Under the pieces are notes generated by a model that was not told where the DNA came from, made no database searches, and saw nothing but the letters and a program-made list of their open reading frames with translations. From Polyangiaceae bacterium (lineage in GTDB: Bacteria; Myxococcota_A; Polyangia; Polyangiales; Polyangiaceae), in the NCBI GenBank assembly GCA_019637295.1, contig JAHBVX010000008.1, forward strand, positions 248,001 to 312,000: DNA of 64,000 nucleotides. Reading direction: 5' to 3'. A program made the position numbers and the translations under genes. Below are positions 43,974-52,808 of the stretch, piece after piece; the first letter of the stretch is position 1; every line of letters begins with the position of its first letter.

Positions 43974-44909
43974 TCAGTAGCGCGGCACGCTCGGGTCGAT
44001 GCGCTGCGACCACACGTCGATGCCGCCGGCGAGGTTGTACACGGTCTTGAAGCCAACCGAGAGCAGGTGTTCGGCCGCGCTGCGACTGCGCATGCCATGG
44101 TGACAGTACAAGGCGATGGGCGTGTCTCGCGCCACGCCGTCGAGCTCCTCGAGCACATCACGGTCGAGCAGGCGCGAGCCCTCGATAGCGGCTATCTCGC
44201 GCTCTGCTGGCGTGCGGACGTCGAGCAGGATCGGTATCTCTTTGGCCTTCAGCTTGTCGCGAAGAGTCTCCGGGTCGATCTCCTTGACGCGCGGCGGAGC
44301 GTTCGGGTTCTCGATCTTGAACGCGTTGCCCTGCGGCGTCGCGATGAAGTCGATGGAGGTGCCCGCAGCGCGACGCGCGCTCGTCGCGTCGAGCATGATC
44401 ACGAGCTCGGCGTCCTCGACCTCAGCCTGAACGTCGCGCGGCTGGCGTGGGCCCACCATGAGCGCCGGCTCGTAGCTCGCGTCGAACTCCAAGCGTACGA
44501 CCTCGCCCGTGCCGGCGGTGACTTCCCGTAGCGCCGTTGCCGCCGCCGGGCTGACCACGAGCTTGGGCGCCGGCACGGCGCGCTGCTCGACGCCGAGCAT
44601 GGAGTGGAGCGAGCCGTCAGCGTGGGCGTCCGTCACGATGTCGCAGCCGCCGACCAGCTTGCCGCGCACGAACAGCTGCGGGATCGTCGGCCACGAAGAG
44701 TACTCCTTGATGCCCTCCCGGAGCGACCCGTCCGCCAGCACGTCAACGGTGAGGTAGTCGTCCACGAGGTCATCGAGCATCTGCACGACCCGAGCGGAGA
44801 AGCCGCATTGGGGAGCCCCGCGGGTGCCCTTCATGAACAGCACGATGCTGTGGGAGTCGAGGGTCTGCTGGATGCGCGCGCGCAAGGTCTCGTCCATGGT
44901 CGGTTTCAT
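43974..44909 (-). CDS. Monothiol glutaredoxin (CGFS) - A-type carrier-like - rhodanese fusion
   Basis: 311 residues from ATG 44909 (ATG 44897 is an equally plausible start). Residues about 5-105 are a Grx4-type monothiol glutaredoxin: IVLFMKGTRGAPQCGFSARVVQML (CGFS 35-38), YSSWPTIPQLFVRGKLVGGCDIV. Residues about 118-208 resemble the A-type Fe-S carrier fold (LVVSPAAATALREV ... DAELVIMLDATSARRAAGTSIDFIATPQGNAFKIENPNAP) but all ligand cysteines are gone, as in the N-domain of NfuA. A C-terminal rhodanese domain carries LLDVRTPAEREIAAIEGSRL and the active-site loop ALYCHHGMRS. Likely handles Fe-S clusters or sulfur. The preceding gene on this strand encodes a DnaJ-zinc-finger protein, 50 bases away. 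Confidence 0.88.
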   Translation of the reverse strand: MKPTMDETLRARIQQTLDSHSIVLFMKGTRGAPQCGFSARVVQMLDDLVDDYLTVDVLADGSLREGIKEYSSWPTIPQLFVRGKLVGGCDIVTDAHADGSLHSMLGVEQRAVPAPKLVVSPAAATALREVTAGTGEVVRLEFDASYEPALMVGPRQPRDVQAEVEDAELVIMLDATSARRAAGTSIDFIATPQGNAFKIENPNAPPRVKEIDPETLRDKLKAKEIPILLDVRTPAEREIAAIEGSRLLDRDVLEELDGVARDTPIALYCHHGMRSRSAAEHLLSVGFKTVYNLAGGIDVWSQRIDPSVPRY

Positions 44910-44959
44910 GCGGCCGAGGGACGGCGGAGTCAACGGCGGGCGACGCAGCGCCGCCGGGC

Positions 44960-45331
44960 TCAGGCGCTCGGTGGTCGCAGCTGCTTTCGGATCTTCTTGC
45001 TGAAGGTCTGCGTGCACTTGCCGTGCGAGCCCTCGTACTCCACGATCTCACGGATGAGGCGCTCCTTGGTCTGCTCCGAGAGGCTGGCGGAAGCTTTGAT
45101 CTCGTTGGCCAGGCCGATCCCGTCGAAGGTCGACGGCCAGCCAGACTTCTCCGCGGCCGCGGGCTTCGCGGCCTGCCGGTGGTGGGAGGGCTTGGTCTTC
45201 GTCACGTCCCGGAACACGCTCTCCGAGTCCGAGCGCCGCCCGGTGCCATGACACCCCGGGCAGGTCGTGGAGCTGCCTCCGAAGGCGTTTCCGATCCGAC
45301 CATCACCCCCGCAGATCCGGCAAGACTCCAT
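44960..45331 (-). CDS. Small DnaJ-type zinc-finger protein
   Basis: 123 residues. Two CXXCXGXG modules at the N-terminus, CRICGGDG (4-11) and CPGCHGTG (24-31), would bind one Zn2+ like half of the DnaJ cysteine-rich domain. A linker follows, then a helical segment EIKASASLSEQTKERLIREIVEYEGSHGKCTQTFSKKIRKQL. There is no J domain, so it is not a co-chaperone by itself. It probably forms an operon with the glutaredoxin fusion gene downstream (gap 50 bases). Function unknown; zinc-finger assignment is firm. Confidence 0.75.
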   Translation of the reverse strand: MESCRICGGDGRIGNAFGGSSTTCPGCHGTGRRSDSESVFRDVTKTKPSHHRQAAKPAAAEKSGWPSTFDGIGLANEIKASASLSEQTKERLIREIVEYEGSHGKCTQTFSKKIRKQLRPPSA

Positions 45332-45401
45332 GGGCCTCGATACCCCTTTGTCACCGGCGCCGCCAGTGCGGCGCGGCCACGGCCGGCGTTCGCAGAGAAT
45401 C

Positions 45402-45417
45402 CTCAGGCCTGCCTGAG
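45402..45417. promoter_or_regulatory. Short palindrome upstream of the small lipoprotein/two-component genes
   Basis: CTCAGGC (45402-45408) and GCCTGAG (45411-45417) are perfect arms around CT, about 110 bases upstream of the ATG at 45527 and in the gap to the divergent DnaJ-zinc-finger gene. An operator for either direction is possible; nothing else supports it. Confidence 0.3.
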
Positions 45418-45526
45418 AGTATTGTGAAGCGGCGGAGCGCCGCGACCGCCGCCCGGCGCTCTTCTACACGCCTGGAGAGCGGCAAGCTTCTTGCGTTTCG
45501 TGATAGACCGCTCGAGGGAGCAAGCG

Positions 45527-45778
45527 ATGAACAAGACCCTGACCTACGAAGCGATCGCGACCCTGCTCGGCGGCCTCGCCACCTTGGGCTGCAGCAAGAC
45601 CGAGACGCCGAAGCCCGAGCCGGCGGCGTCGGCGGCGCAGGTGCCCGAACCGGCGGCGTCCGCGCCGGTCGCCGCCCAGGAGGTCGCGCCGGCGGCCAGC
45701 GCCCCGGCGGCCGACGGCTCCGCGGGACCGCAGAAGAAGTGCGCGCCGGGAGGTTGTTCCGCCGGCAAGTGTGGCTGA
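45527..45778 (+). CDS. Small lipoprotein with C-terminal CxxxxC...KCG motif (HvfA/BufA-like?)
   Basis: 83 residues. Start ATG 45527. A short hydrophobic leader EAIATLLGGLATLGC with lipobox-like L-G-C, then a spacer of E/P/A (KPEPAASAAQVPEPAAS ...) and an end KKCAPGGCSAGKCG. The terminal CxxxxC and GKCG recall the small Cys-repeat proteins (HvfA with EGKCG repeats, Bufferins) that are modified to copper-binding RiPPs, but the usual partner genes DUF692/DUF2063 are not next to it, so this is only a similarity in motif. It is followed three bases later by the response regulator gene, suggesting an operon, and copper handling is hinted by the P1B ATPase nearby. Confidence 0.65.
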   Translation: MNKTLTYEAIATLLGGLATLGCSKTETPKPEPAASAAQVPEPAASAPVAAQEVAPAASAPAADGSAGPQKKCAPGGCSAGKCG

Positions 45779-45781
45779 ACC

Positions 45782-47140
45782 ATGGCCGAGCGCGCGATCC
45801 TGCTGGTCGAAGACGACGTCGCGGGACGCGAGCTCGGCGCCTACAACCTGCGCCACGCAGGCTACGTCGTGGACGCGGTGGCGTCCGGGGAAGAGGCGCT
45901 CGCGAGCTTCTCGCCGGAGCGCCACGTGCTCGTCATCACGGATCTGCGCATGGGGCGGGTCAGCGGCCTCGACGTCTTGCGTGAGGTGAAGGCCAAGAGC
46001 CCCGACACGCCGGTGCTCGTGGTCACCGCGTACGGTAGCGTCGAGACGGCCGTGGGTGCGATGAAAGAGGGTGCGGCCGACTTCGTCGGCAAGCCGTTCA
46101 ATCGCGATCACCTGTTGCTCGCAGTGCGTCGCGCGCTCGAAGCACGGGAACTGCGGGCCGAGGTGCGCGAGCTCCGTCGCCGCACGGCGGGTATCGAGCG
46201 CCCGCTCGTCTTCGAGTCGGAGCCCATGCGTCGGTTGATCGAGATGGCAGACCGCGTGGCGGACTCGGCGGCGACCGTGCTGCTGACCGGGGAGACCGGC
46301 ACCGGCAAGGAGCTGGTGGCACGGCGCATCCACGCTCGAAGCGCGCGAGCGGACGGCCCTTTCGTCGCTCTCAACTGCGCCGCTGTCCCCGCGGAGCTCC
46401 TGGAGAGCGAGCTGTTCGGTCACGAACGCGGCGCCTTCACCGGCGCTCTGCGCAGCCGGCTCGGGCGCTTCCGTCAGGCGGACGGCGGCACGCTGTTCCT
46501 CGACGAGATCGCCGACCTGCCCCTGGGCCTGCAGGCCAAGCTCCTGCGCGTACTGCAGGAGCGCGTCATCGACGTGGTGGGCGCGGATCGTCCCGCAGCC
46601 GTGGACGTTCGCATCGTCGCCGCGACCAACCGTGAGCTGCCGGCTCGGGTGCGGGAGGGCACGTTTCGCGAGGACCTGCTGTACCGGCTCGACGTCGTGC
46701 AGCTCCGGCTTCCGCCCCTGCGGGACCGCCTCGAAGACCTCGAGCCACTCACGCGGCACTTCGTGGCGCGCTACGCGCAGGGACGAGAGCTCGCGCTCCC
46801 CGAGCCACTGCTCGCGGAAATGCTGAGGCGTCCCTGGCCAGGGAACGTGAGGCAGCTCGAGAACGCCTGCGAGCGGCTGGTCATCCTCTGCCCCGATGAC
46901 GAGCTGCGGCTCGAGGATCTGCCCCTCGTCGCCGAGCGAACCCCGGATGCCGCCGACGGATTTGCAGACTGGCCCGAGCTGCCCGCGGAAGGGCTCAGCT
47001 TGGTGGACCTCGAGCGGCGCGTGATTGAGCGAGTGCTCGCGCTCAAGGGGGGCAACGTGACGCAGGCCGCGACGTACCTCGGCGTGCCGCGGCACGTGCT
47101 CGCCTATCGGATGGTCAAGTATGAGATTCGACGCGAGTGA
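45782..47140 (+). CDS. NtrC-family sigma-54-dependent response regulator
   Basis: 452 residues. Receiver domain 1-120: acidic pocket EDD (10-12), phosphoacceptor D54 in VITDLRMG, conserved VTAYGS and FVGKPF with Lys104. The AAA+ domain has Walker A GETGTGKE (170-177), GAFTGA (217-222), Walker B GGTLFLDEIADLPL and WPGNVRQLENACERLVIL. C-terminal Fis-type HTH: LKGGNVTQAATYLGVPRHVLAYRMVKY. It activates sigma-54 promoters on phosphorylation. Its stop lies inside the start of the histidine kinase gene (ATG 47121, 20-base overlap), so the two are partners. Three bases separate it from the small lipoprotein gene upstream. Confidence 0.95.
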   Translation: MAERAILLVEDDVAGRELGAYNLRHAGYVVDAVASGEEALASFSPERHVLVITDLRMGRVSGLDVLREVKAKSPDTPVLVVTAYGSVETAVGAMKEGAADFVGKPFNRDHLLLAVRRALEARELRAEVRELRRRTAGIERPLVFESEPMRRLIEMADRVADSAATVLLTGETGTGKELVARRIHARSARADGPFVALNCAAVPAELLESELFGHERGAFTGALRSRLGRFRQADGGTLFLDEIADLPLGLQAKLLRVLQERVIDVVGADRPAAVDVRIVAATNRELPARVREGTFREDLLYRLDVVQLRLPPLRDRLEDLEPLTRHFVARYAQGRELALPEPLLAEMLRRPWPGNVRQLENACERLVILCPDDELRLEDLPLVAERTPDAADGFADWPELPAEGLSLVDLERRVIERVLALKGGNVTQAATYLGVPRHVLAYRMVKYEIRRE

Positions 47141-48287
47141 GTCCGCGAGCGAGCCTCCAGCGAGGTCGAAGCGCGCCCCCGGCAGCCGACCGGCCATCTT
47201 CGGGCGCTCGATGCTGCTCGGCGTGTGGCTTCCCACGTTGACCATCGGACTCTTTCACTACGCCACCAGCTCCGAGCTGCACTGGATGCACGACGTCTTG
47301 AGGCGTCTGTACTACCTGCCCATCATCGCAGCCGCGTTCATCGCCGGCACCCGCGGTGGCCTCGCGGCGTCGGTCGTCGTATCGCTCACGTACCTGCCTC
47401 ACGCCTTCGTGCACCTTGGTCACCTTGCGCACATGGACCCGGGGGACACGGTCCACAAGGCTCTCGAGGTGGTGCTCTACAACGTGATTGGCGCCGTCGC
47501 CGGCGTGCTGGCGGACCGCGAGCGTCGCCGGCGCGAGCAGCTCGCCATCGCGCTCGACACGCAGCGGCGCTTGCAACGGGAGCTGGTGCGGGCGGGGCGC
47601 CTGAGCGCGCTGGGCGAGGTGGTCGCTGGCGTCGCACACGAGATCAAGAACCCGATCCACTCGCTGAAGGGCACGGCGGAGGTGATCGAGCCGCTGGTCC
47701 CGCGTGACTGCGCCGAACGCCGCTTGTGGGAGCTTCACGTCGCGGAGCTGGGTCGACTCGAGAAGATCGCGGATCGCTTCGTCTCCTTCGCCAAGCCGGC
47801 GGCGCTCACCATCGACGAGCTGGACCTGAGAGAGGTGGTGCAGCGGCTGTGCGAGCTGATGGAGGCGGACGTGAAGAAGCGCGGTCTGGTGCTCGAGCGC
47901 GACGTGCCTGCGCGCGCGGTGCCCTTGCGCGGGGATCGGGATCAGCTGGCGCAGATCGGGATCAATCTGGTGCTCAACGCGGTTCGCGCGCTCGAGGCCA
48001 AGGACGGTGATCGCATTCGCGTGCGTGCCCAGCTGGCCCCGGCGGGGGAGCGGATGCATCGCTTCGTGGTCGAGAACGACGGACCGCCCATCGCGCGCGA
48101 CGAGATCGAACACGTCTTCGATCCGTTCCACGCCGGGGAGACGGGGGGCACGGGGCTCGGGCTGAGCATCTCCGAGCGCATCGCGGAGCAGCATGGAGGC
48201 TACATTCAAGCCGAGAACGCCGGTCTCGGCGTGCGCTTTACCGTGCATCTGCCGGCCGTCGAGCCCCAGCCCGGGCGCACGGATTGA
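47121..48287 (+). CDS. Sensor histidine kinase (NtrB/ZraS-like)
   Basis: 388 residues. N-terminal membrane portion of about four helices (MLLGVWLPTLTIGLFHY, LYYLPIIAAAFIAG, GGLAASVVVSLTYLPHAFVH, VLYNVIGAVAGVLA) without a periplasmic sensor domain. A signalling helix DRERRRREQLAIALDTQRRLQRELVRAGRL leads to the H box GEVVAGVAHEIKNPIHSL (H173). ATPase part: N box QIGINLVLNAVRALEAK, G1 ENDGPPIARDEIEHVFDPF, G2 GGTGLGLSISERI. The N-terminal four-helix unit could sense a membrane or small hydrophobic signal. It starts inside the response regulator gene, giving a cognate pair. Target promoters are unknown. Confidence 0.93.
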   Translation: MRFDASESASEPPARSKRAPGSRPAIFGRSMLLGVWLPTLTIGLFHYATSSELHWMHDVLRRLYYLPIIAAAFIAGTRGGLAASVVVSLTYLPHAFVHLGHLAHMDPGDTVHKALEVVLYNVIGAVAGVLADRERRRREQLAIALDTQRRLQRELVRAGRLSALGEVVAGVAHEIKNPIHSLKGTAEVIEPLVPRDCAERRLWELHVAELGRLEKIADRFVSFAKPAALTIDELDLREVVQRLCELMEADVKKRGLVLERDVPARAVPLRGDRDQLAQIGINLVLNAVRALEAKDGDRIRVRAQLAPAGERMHRFVVENDGPPIARDEIEHVFDPFHAGETGGTGLGLSISERIAEQHGGYIQAENAGLGVRFTVHLPAVEPQPGRTD

Positions 48288-48324
48288 CGAGCGCGGGCGG
48301 CCCGGGTCGGGGTAGGCTCGCCTC

Positions 48325-49377
48325 GTGGTGTCCGCTCGACGCGGGACGCCGGGCCAGAGCCGGCGTGTGTACGGTGGTCGGCTGCTCGCGGGCAACCACG
48401 AGATAGTGCTGCGCGAAGGTGCGACTCTGATCGGTCGCGGCCTGGGCGCCGACATCGCCATTCAGAGCACGCTCGTATCCCGGCAGCACGCGCGGATCGT
48501 GCAGCAGGGGGCCTCGGTCACCATCGAAGACCTGGGCAGCACGAACGGCGTGTTCGTCAACGGGCTGCCCATCGCGAGCCCTACGCTGCTGGTGGACGGT
48601 GACACCATCTTGATTGGAACGCTGCAGCTGTCGTTCTTCCACGTGGAGGACGAGCCAGAGCCCCCGAGCGGGCGCGTGCTCTTGGACGAGACCGGTCGGA
48701 TGACCAGCGTGAACGACTTCGACGAGAGCTGCCCGACCCTCGTTCACTCCGAGCTGGATGTGGAGCAGCCGGACGACATCACGATTCAGAGCGACAAGCC
48801 GCCGGTTCCGCGAAGCTCCGGCATGCATCCCGTCACGATGCCCAGCATGCAGGCGGTCTCCTCGCGCCCCCCAGGGTCACCCCGCGCGTCATCGCCGGTG
48901 GAGCCCCCCGAGCCGCGTCGCAGCGTACCCCTCGCCAAGGTCACGCTGACCATGCGCCGAGACGAGATCGTGGAGGATCCCGTCGTCGGGGTCGTCCGGC
49001 GCATGCTCGAGCGCGGCGACATCGACGCCGCGGATCGCACCCTGTCGGGCCAGGTCCGGCGCTGGCTGGAGCTGTCGGCTCGCGGCACGCCGCCGTCGCG
49101 CGCCGTGGCCGAGGCGGCTGCTGGCTGCGCGCTCGAGCTAGCGGAGGTCAGCAACCGCGCGCTGTGGGTCGACATGATGCTCGAGCTCTGTACGGCGGCA
49201 CGGCTGCCCCTGACCGACCCGCTGCTGACCAAGTTGGAGCGCGTCATGGCGGCGCTGGCGAGCCGGCCGGGCGCGTTGGCCACGTACCAGACAGCGTTGC
49301 GTTCGATGCTGGGGGAGCTCTCCGCGGAGCAGCTCGTGCTCGCCGAGCGCGTGCTCTACCTCGAGCTCGACGTCTGA
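48325..49377 (+). CDS. FHA domain protein with long C-terminal region
   Basis: 350 residues from GTG 48325. Canonical FHA domain at 14-110: [29 protein letters not shown] (GR 37-38, SRQHA 52-56) and [11 protein letters not shown] (70-80), so phosphothreonine binding is likely. A low-complexity acidic/Pro/Ser stretch (150-210) precedes a helical region of about 130 residues ([31 protein letters not shown] ... [20 protein letters not shown]) of unknown type. No signal peptide. It lies 37 bases after the histidine kinase gene and may be part of that operon. Its 3' end overlaps the convergent copper ATPase gene by 22 bases. Confidence 0.83.
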   Translation: MVSARRGTPGQSRRVYGGRLLAGNHEIVLREGATLIGRGLGADIAIQSTLVSRQHARIVQQGASVTIEDLGSTNGVFVNGLPIASPTLLVDGDTILIGTLQLSFFHVEDEPEPPSGRVLLDETGRMTSVNDFDESCPTLVHSELDVEQPDDITIQSDKPPVPRSSGMHPVTMPSMQAVSSRPPGSPRASSPVEPPEPRRSVPLAKVTLTMRRDEIVEDPVVGVVRRMLERGDIDAADRTLSGQVRRWLELSARGTPPSRAVAEAAAGCALELAEVSNRALWVDMMLELCTAARLPLTDPLLTKLERVMAALASRPGALATYQTALRSMLGELSAEQLVLAERVLYLELDV

Positions 49378-51854
49378 TCCTCGAGCTGCATGCGACCCAG
49401 GCGCAGCGCGTTTGCGATCACGCTGACCGAGCTCAGGCTCATGGCCGCGGCGGCGAGCATCGGCGAGAGGAGCGCTCCGAACACCGGGTAGAGCACGCCA
49501 GCCGCGACCGGGATGCCGAGCGCGTTGTACGCGAAGGCGAACCACAGGTTCTGGCGGATGTTGCGCATGGTGGCTCGCGACAAAGTACGGGCCCGAGCGA
49601 TCCCCGACAGGTCTCCGTGGACCAACGCGACCGAGGCGCTCTCGATCGCCACGTCGGTCCCCGTCCCCATCGCCAGTCCGACGTCCGCTTTGGCAAGCGC
49701 GGGAGCGTCGTTGATGCCATCGCCGGCCATCAGCACCACGTGGCCTTTCGCCTGCAGCTCCGCGACGACCTCACTCTTTCGCTCGGGTAGCACCTCCGCG
49801 TGTACGACGTTGATGCCGAGCTGCTCGGCGACCGCCCGGGCAGTTCCCTCGCTGTCGCCGGTCACCATCACCACGGCCACACCCTCCGCCGTCAGGCGAC
49901 GAATCGCCGCCGGCGTGGAGACCTTGATCGGATCGGCCACGACTAGGAGTCCCCACAGCTCGTCGTCCACGGCGATCCAGACCGTGATCTGGCCCGCTGA
50001 CCGCAGCTCCTGGGCTCGCTCCAGCCAGATGTCGAGGGCGATGTCCCGTGAACCGAGCAGCGCGTCGTTGCCCACCAGCACGCGTCGACCGCCCACGCTT
50101 GCGCCGATGCCGAGGCCCGGGTGGACCACGAAGTCCTCCGCGTCTGCCAGCGTCAGGTGCCGCTCACTGGCGTGCGCCAGCACGGCGGCAGCCAGCGGGT
50201 GCTCGCTGCCGCGCTCCACGCTGGCCGCGAGGCGCAGCACTTCGGTCGGGTCGCGACCATCGACCGCGACGATGTCGATCACGGCGGGGCGCCCTTCGGT
50301 GAGTGTGCCCGTCTTGTCGACCAGCACGGTGTCTACCTGCTCGAGGCGCTCCAGGGCCTCGGCGTTCTTGAACAGAACTCCGGCGCGCGCGCCCCGACCC
50401 GTGGCGACCATGATCGACATCGGGGTTGCCAACCCGAGGGCGCAGGGGCACGCGATGATGAGTACACTCACCGCTGCGACCAGCGCGTAGGCCAGGCGCG
50501 GCTCGGGCCCAACGGTCATCCAGATGCCGAACGCCACGAGCGCTGTGAGGGTGACGGCCGGCACGAACCAGCCCGCGACTCGGTCGGCGACGCGTTGGAT
50601 CGGAGCGCGGCTGCGCTGCGCCTCGGCCACCAACGCCACGATCCGCGCGAGCAGCGTGTCGCGACCGACGCGCTCGGCGCGCATCACGAAGCCGCCCGCG
50701 CCGTTCAGCGTACCGCCCGTCACCTGATCGCCGGGGCGCTTGGCGACGGCCATGGGCTCGCCGGTGAGCATCGACTCGTCGACCCGGCTCTCGCCGCTCA
50801 GGATCACCCCGTCGACGGGGATGGACTCGCCCGGGCGCACCCGCAAGCGGTCCCCCACGGCGATGACCTCGAGCGAGACATCGTCGTCCCGGTCGTCGCT
50901 CGACACGCGGCGGGCGGTCTTCGGAGCGAGGCCCAAGAGGGCGCGCAAGGCCTCAGAGGTTCCGCTTCGAGCCTTCAGCTCGAGCACCTGGCCCAGCAGC
51001 ACCAGCGTGGTGATGACCGCGGCGGCCTCGAAGTAGCGACCGACCTCCCCGCGATGAGTGCGCACCTCCGCCGGGAACAGCTCCGGCGCGAGCACCGCCA
51101 GCACGCTGTAGCCGTAGGCCACGCTCGTCCCCAGACCGATGAGCGTGAACATGTTCAGGTTCCAGGTGCGGACTGAGCGCACCGCGCGCTCGAGCAACGG
51201 CCAGCCGCACCACAGCACCACCGGAGTGGACAGCACTAGCTCGGCGGCTGCACCCAGCGAGATGCCGGGGAGAACCGCGCGGGAGAGCCAGGGCCCGAGC
51301 GGATCTCCGGGGAGCATCTCGCCCATCGCCATCACGAACACCAGCGGGGAGAACGCCAAGCTGACGGTGAGCCGCCGTCGCATGTCATCGAGCTCGTGAT
51401 TCTCCGTCGGCTCGGCGGTCACCTCGGCCGGCTCGAGCGCCATGCCGCAGCTGGGGCAAGGTCCCGGCGCCGGCTCCGAGACCTCCGGGCACATGGGGCA
51501 CACCCAACGGCTCCCCGGTCGTGCCTCGGGGGCGGGCCGGGGTGCGGGTGCGGCCGACTCGACGTACGCGGCGGGGTCCTGCTCGAACTTCTCCGCGCAG
51601 CGCTGGCAGCAGAAGAAGTAGGGCTGCGACTCGTGCCGGCGAGCAGCCTTGGCGTGCGGCCGCGCGACGTGCATGCCGCACACGGGGTCGGTAGCAGCGC
51701 GATACTTCTCGGGCTCGGCCTCGAACCGCTCACCGCAGCGTTGGCTACAAAACACCACGGGCCGGCCCTCGTGCTCGAGCTTCGCCTTGGGATTGCCCGG
51801 GTCGACGCGCATCCCGCACACGGGGTCGAAGGCAACGCTGGCGGGCTCGGTCAT
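49356..51854 (-). CDS. Copper-type P1B ATPase with two YHS domains and a metal-binding zinc ribbon
   Basis: 832 residues. N-terminus: two YHS/TRASH units (DPVCGM at 10-15 with FCSQRC; DPVCGM near 56 with FFCCQRC), then a zinc-ribbon type heavy-metal-binding segment (WVCPMCPEV ... [10 protein letters not shown]). There is no HMA domain. The catalytic core has eight helices, [11 protein letters not shown] (CPC in TM6), DKTGTLTEG (phosphorylated Asp), [26 protein letters not shown] (HP motif) and [26 protein letters not shown]. The CPC motif and YHS units fit Cu+ (possibly Ag+) export. YHS/ribbon modules are probably donors or sensors. It is likely co-expressed with the genes that follow at 52808. 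Confidence 0.93.
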   Translation of the reverse strand: MTEPASVAFDPVCGMRVDPGNPKAKLEHEGRPVVFCSQRCGERFEAEPEKYRAATDPVCGMHVARPHAKAARRHESQPYFFCCQRCAEKFEQDPAAYVESAAPAPRPAPEARPGSRWVCPMCPEVSEPAPGPCPSCGMALEPAEVTAEPTENHELDDMRRRLTVSLAFSPLVFVMAMGEMLPGDPLGPWLSRAVLPGISLGAAAELVLSTPVVLWCGWPLLERAVRSVRTWNLNMFTLIGLGTSVAYGYSVLAVLAPELFPAEVRTHRGEVGRYFEAAAVITTLVLLGQVLELKARSGTSEALRALLGLAPKTARRVSSDDRDDDVSLEVIAVGDRLRVRPGESIPVDGVILSGESRVDESMLTGEPMAVAKRPGDQVTGGTLNGAGGFVMRAERVGRDTLLARIVALVAEAQRSRAPIQRVADRVAGWFVPAVTLTALVAFGIWMTVGPEPRLAYALVAAVSVLIIACPCALGLATPMSIMVATGRGARAGVLFKNAEALERLEQVDTVLVDKTGTLTEGRPAVIDIVAVDGRDPTEVLRLAASVERGSEHPLAAAVLAHASERHLTLADAEDFVVHPGLGIGASVGGRRVLVGNDALLGSRDIALDIWLERAQELRSAGQITVWIAVDDELWGLLVVADPIKVSTPAAIRRLTAEGVAVVMVTGDSEGTARAVAEQLGINVVHAEVLPERKSEVVAELQAKGHVVLMAGDGINDAPALAKADVGLAMGTGTDVAIESASVALVHGDLSGIARARTLSRATMRNIRQNLWFAFAYNALGIPVAAGVLYPVFGALLSPMLAAAAMSLSSVSVIANALRLGRMQLEDQTSSSR

Positions 51855-51860
51855 GTGCCG

Positions 51861-52808
51861 TCACTCCCGGGCGGCGAGCATGGCGCGCGCGCGCCGCATG
51901 AACCAGGGAGAAATTCCCACCTGCACCAGGGTGAGCGCCCCGGCCCAGGTGAGCGTCGCCGCAGCGAGGGTCGCGGCTCGCTGGCTGTCGTCTCCGACGG
52001 CGTAGCGGGACAACAGCTCGAGCGCCACGACGTCTCGGGTGCCGATGCCCTGCGGTGTGATGGGCAGCGCGGCCACCAGCATCACGACCGGGATGTACGC
52101 GAGGGCGTCCGTGAGCGGGATCTCGACGCCGAAGAACCAGAACGGCGCCAGCGTGCCCACGAACAGCACCGCGACGTGCGGGACGCGGTACACGAGCGCC
52201 AACAGGTGGCCGCGGACGCCTGCCTCCATCAGCGGCGCGCTGGCCTGGGAGTTTCTCAGCAGCGCGGGTCGAGCCGCGACCACCGCCATGTACACGACGC
52301 CGGCGACGCCGATGCCCAGGATGGTGGGGCCGAGCCAGGTGACTCTGCCGTGGTTGAAGGGTACCGCGGCGAGCCCGAGGAGGTACACGCAGCCGAACGT
52401 GGTGGCGTACACGAGCAACGTCGCGCCGGTGACGCGCCAGAGCGGCGCCTTGTACGTCTTGGCCATGAAGAACGTGAGCCAGCCCTGCCCCACGTGGTGG
52501 TTCAAGAGGCTCGGCAAGTACGAGGCGCCGCGCAGCACCAGGATCTCTCTGAACCGAACCGGACAGATCCGCGTGCGATACACGTGCGCCGTCGCGAAGG
52601 AATCGGCCGTCAAGAGGACCCCGCTGAACAGCAGCGTGAACCCGAAGAACGCGACGTAGTCGATGGACCCGAGGGCGCGCAGGAAGTCACTCCAGTTCAG
52701 ACGCCAGAGCACGAACGCGAGCAGCGCCGCCCCGAGCGCGAAGGGCCAGAGCCGGCGCCACAGGGGCGACGACGGGGCCGGTGGCTCGAGCGCCGGGGCG
52801 TCGGTCAA
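51861..52808 (-). CDS. Lysylphosphatidylglycerol synthase/flippase-like membrane protein (UPF0104)
   Basis: 315 residues from TTG 52808, chosen because TTGA overlaps the epimerase stop; GTG at 52856 would overlap more. About eight helices (WPFALGAALLAFVLWRLNW, YVAFFGFTLLFSGVLLTAD, ATLLVYATTFGCVYLLGLA, GIGVAGVVYMAVVA, VAVLFVGTLAPFWFFGVEI, AYIPVVMLVAALPITPQGIGTRDVVALELL). The phrase 'ALPITPQGIGTRD' is the hallmark of the AglD/MprF N-terminal (LPG_synthase_TM) family. Members act in lipid flipping or lipid-linked saccharide processing. It follows the epimerase and copper ATPase gene is 6 bases after its stop. Confidence 0.83.
   Translation of the reverse strand: MTDAPALEPPAPSSPLWRRLWPFALGAALLAFVLWRLNWSDFLRALGSIDYVAFFGFTLLFSGVLLTADSFATAHVYRTRICPVRFREILVLRGASYLPSLLNHHVGQGWLTFFMAKTYKAPLWRVTGATLLVYATTFGCVYLLGLAAVPFNHGRVTWLGPTILGIGVAGVVYMAVVAARPALLRNSQASAPLMEAGVRGHLLALVYRVPHVAVLFVGTLAPFWFFGVEIPLTDALAYIPVVMLVAALPITPQGIGTRDVVALELLSRYAVGDDSQRAATLAAATLTWAGALTLVQVGISPWFMRRARAMLAARE

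Noticed and set aside
45464-47245. Reverse open frame of 593 codons opposite the response regulator
   Set aside because: Shadow of a gene with complete receiver, AAA+ and HTH motifs.
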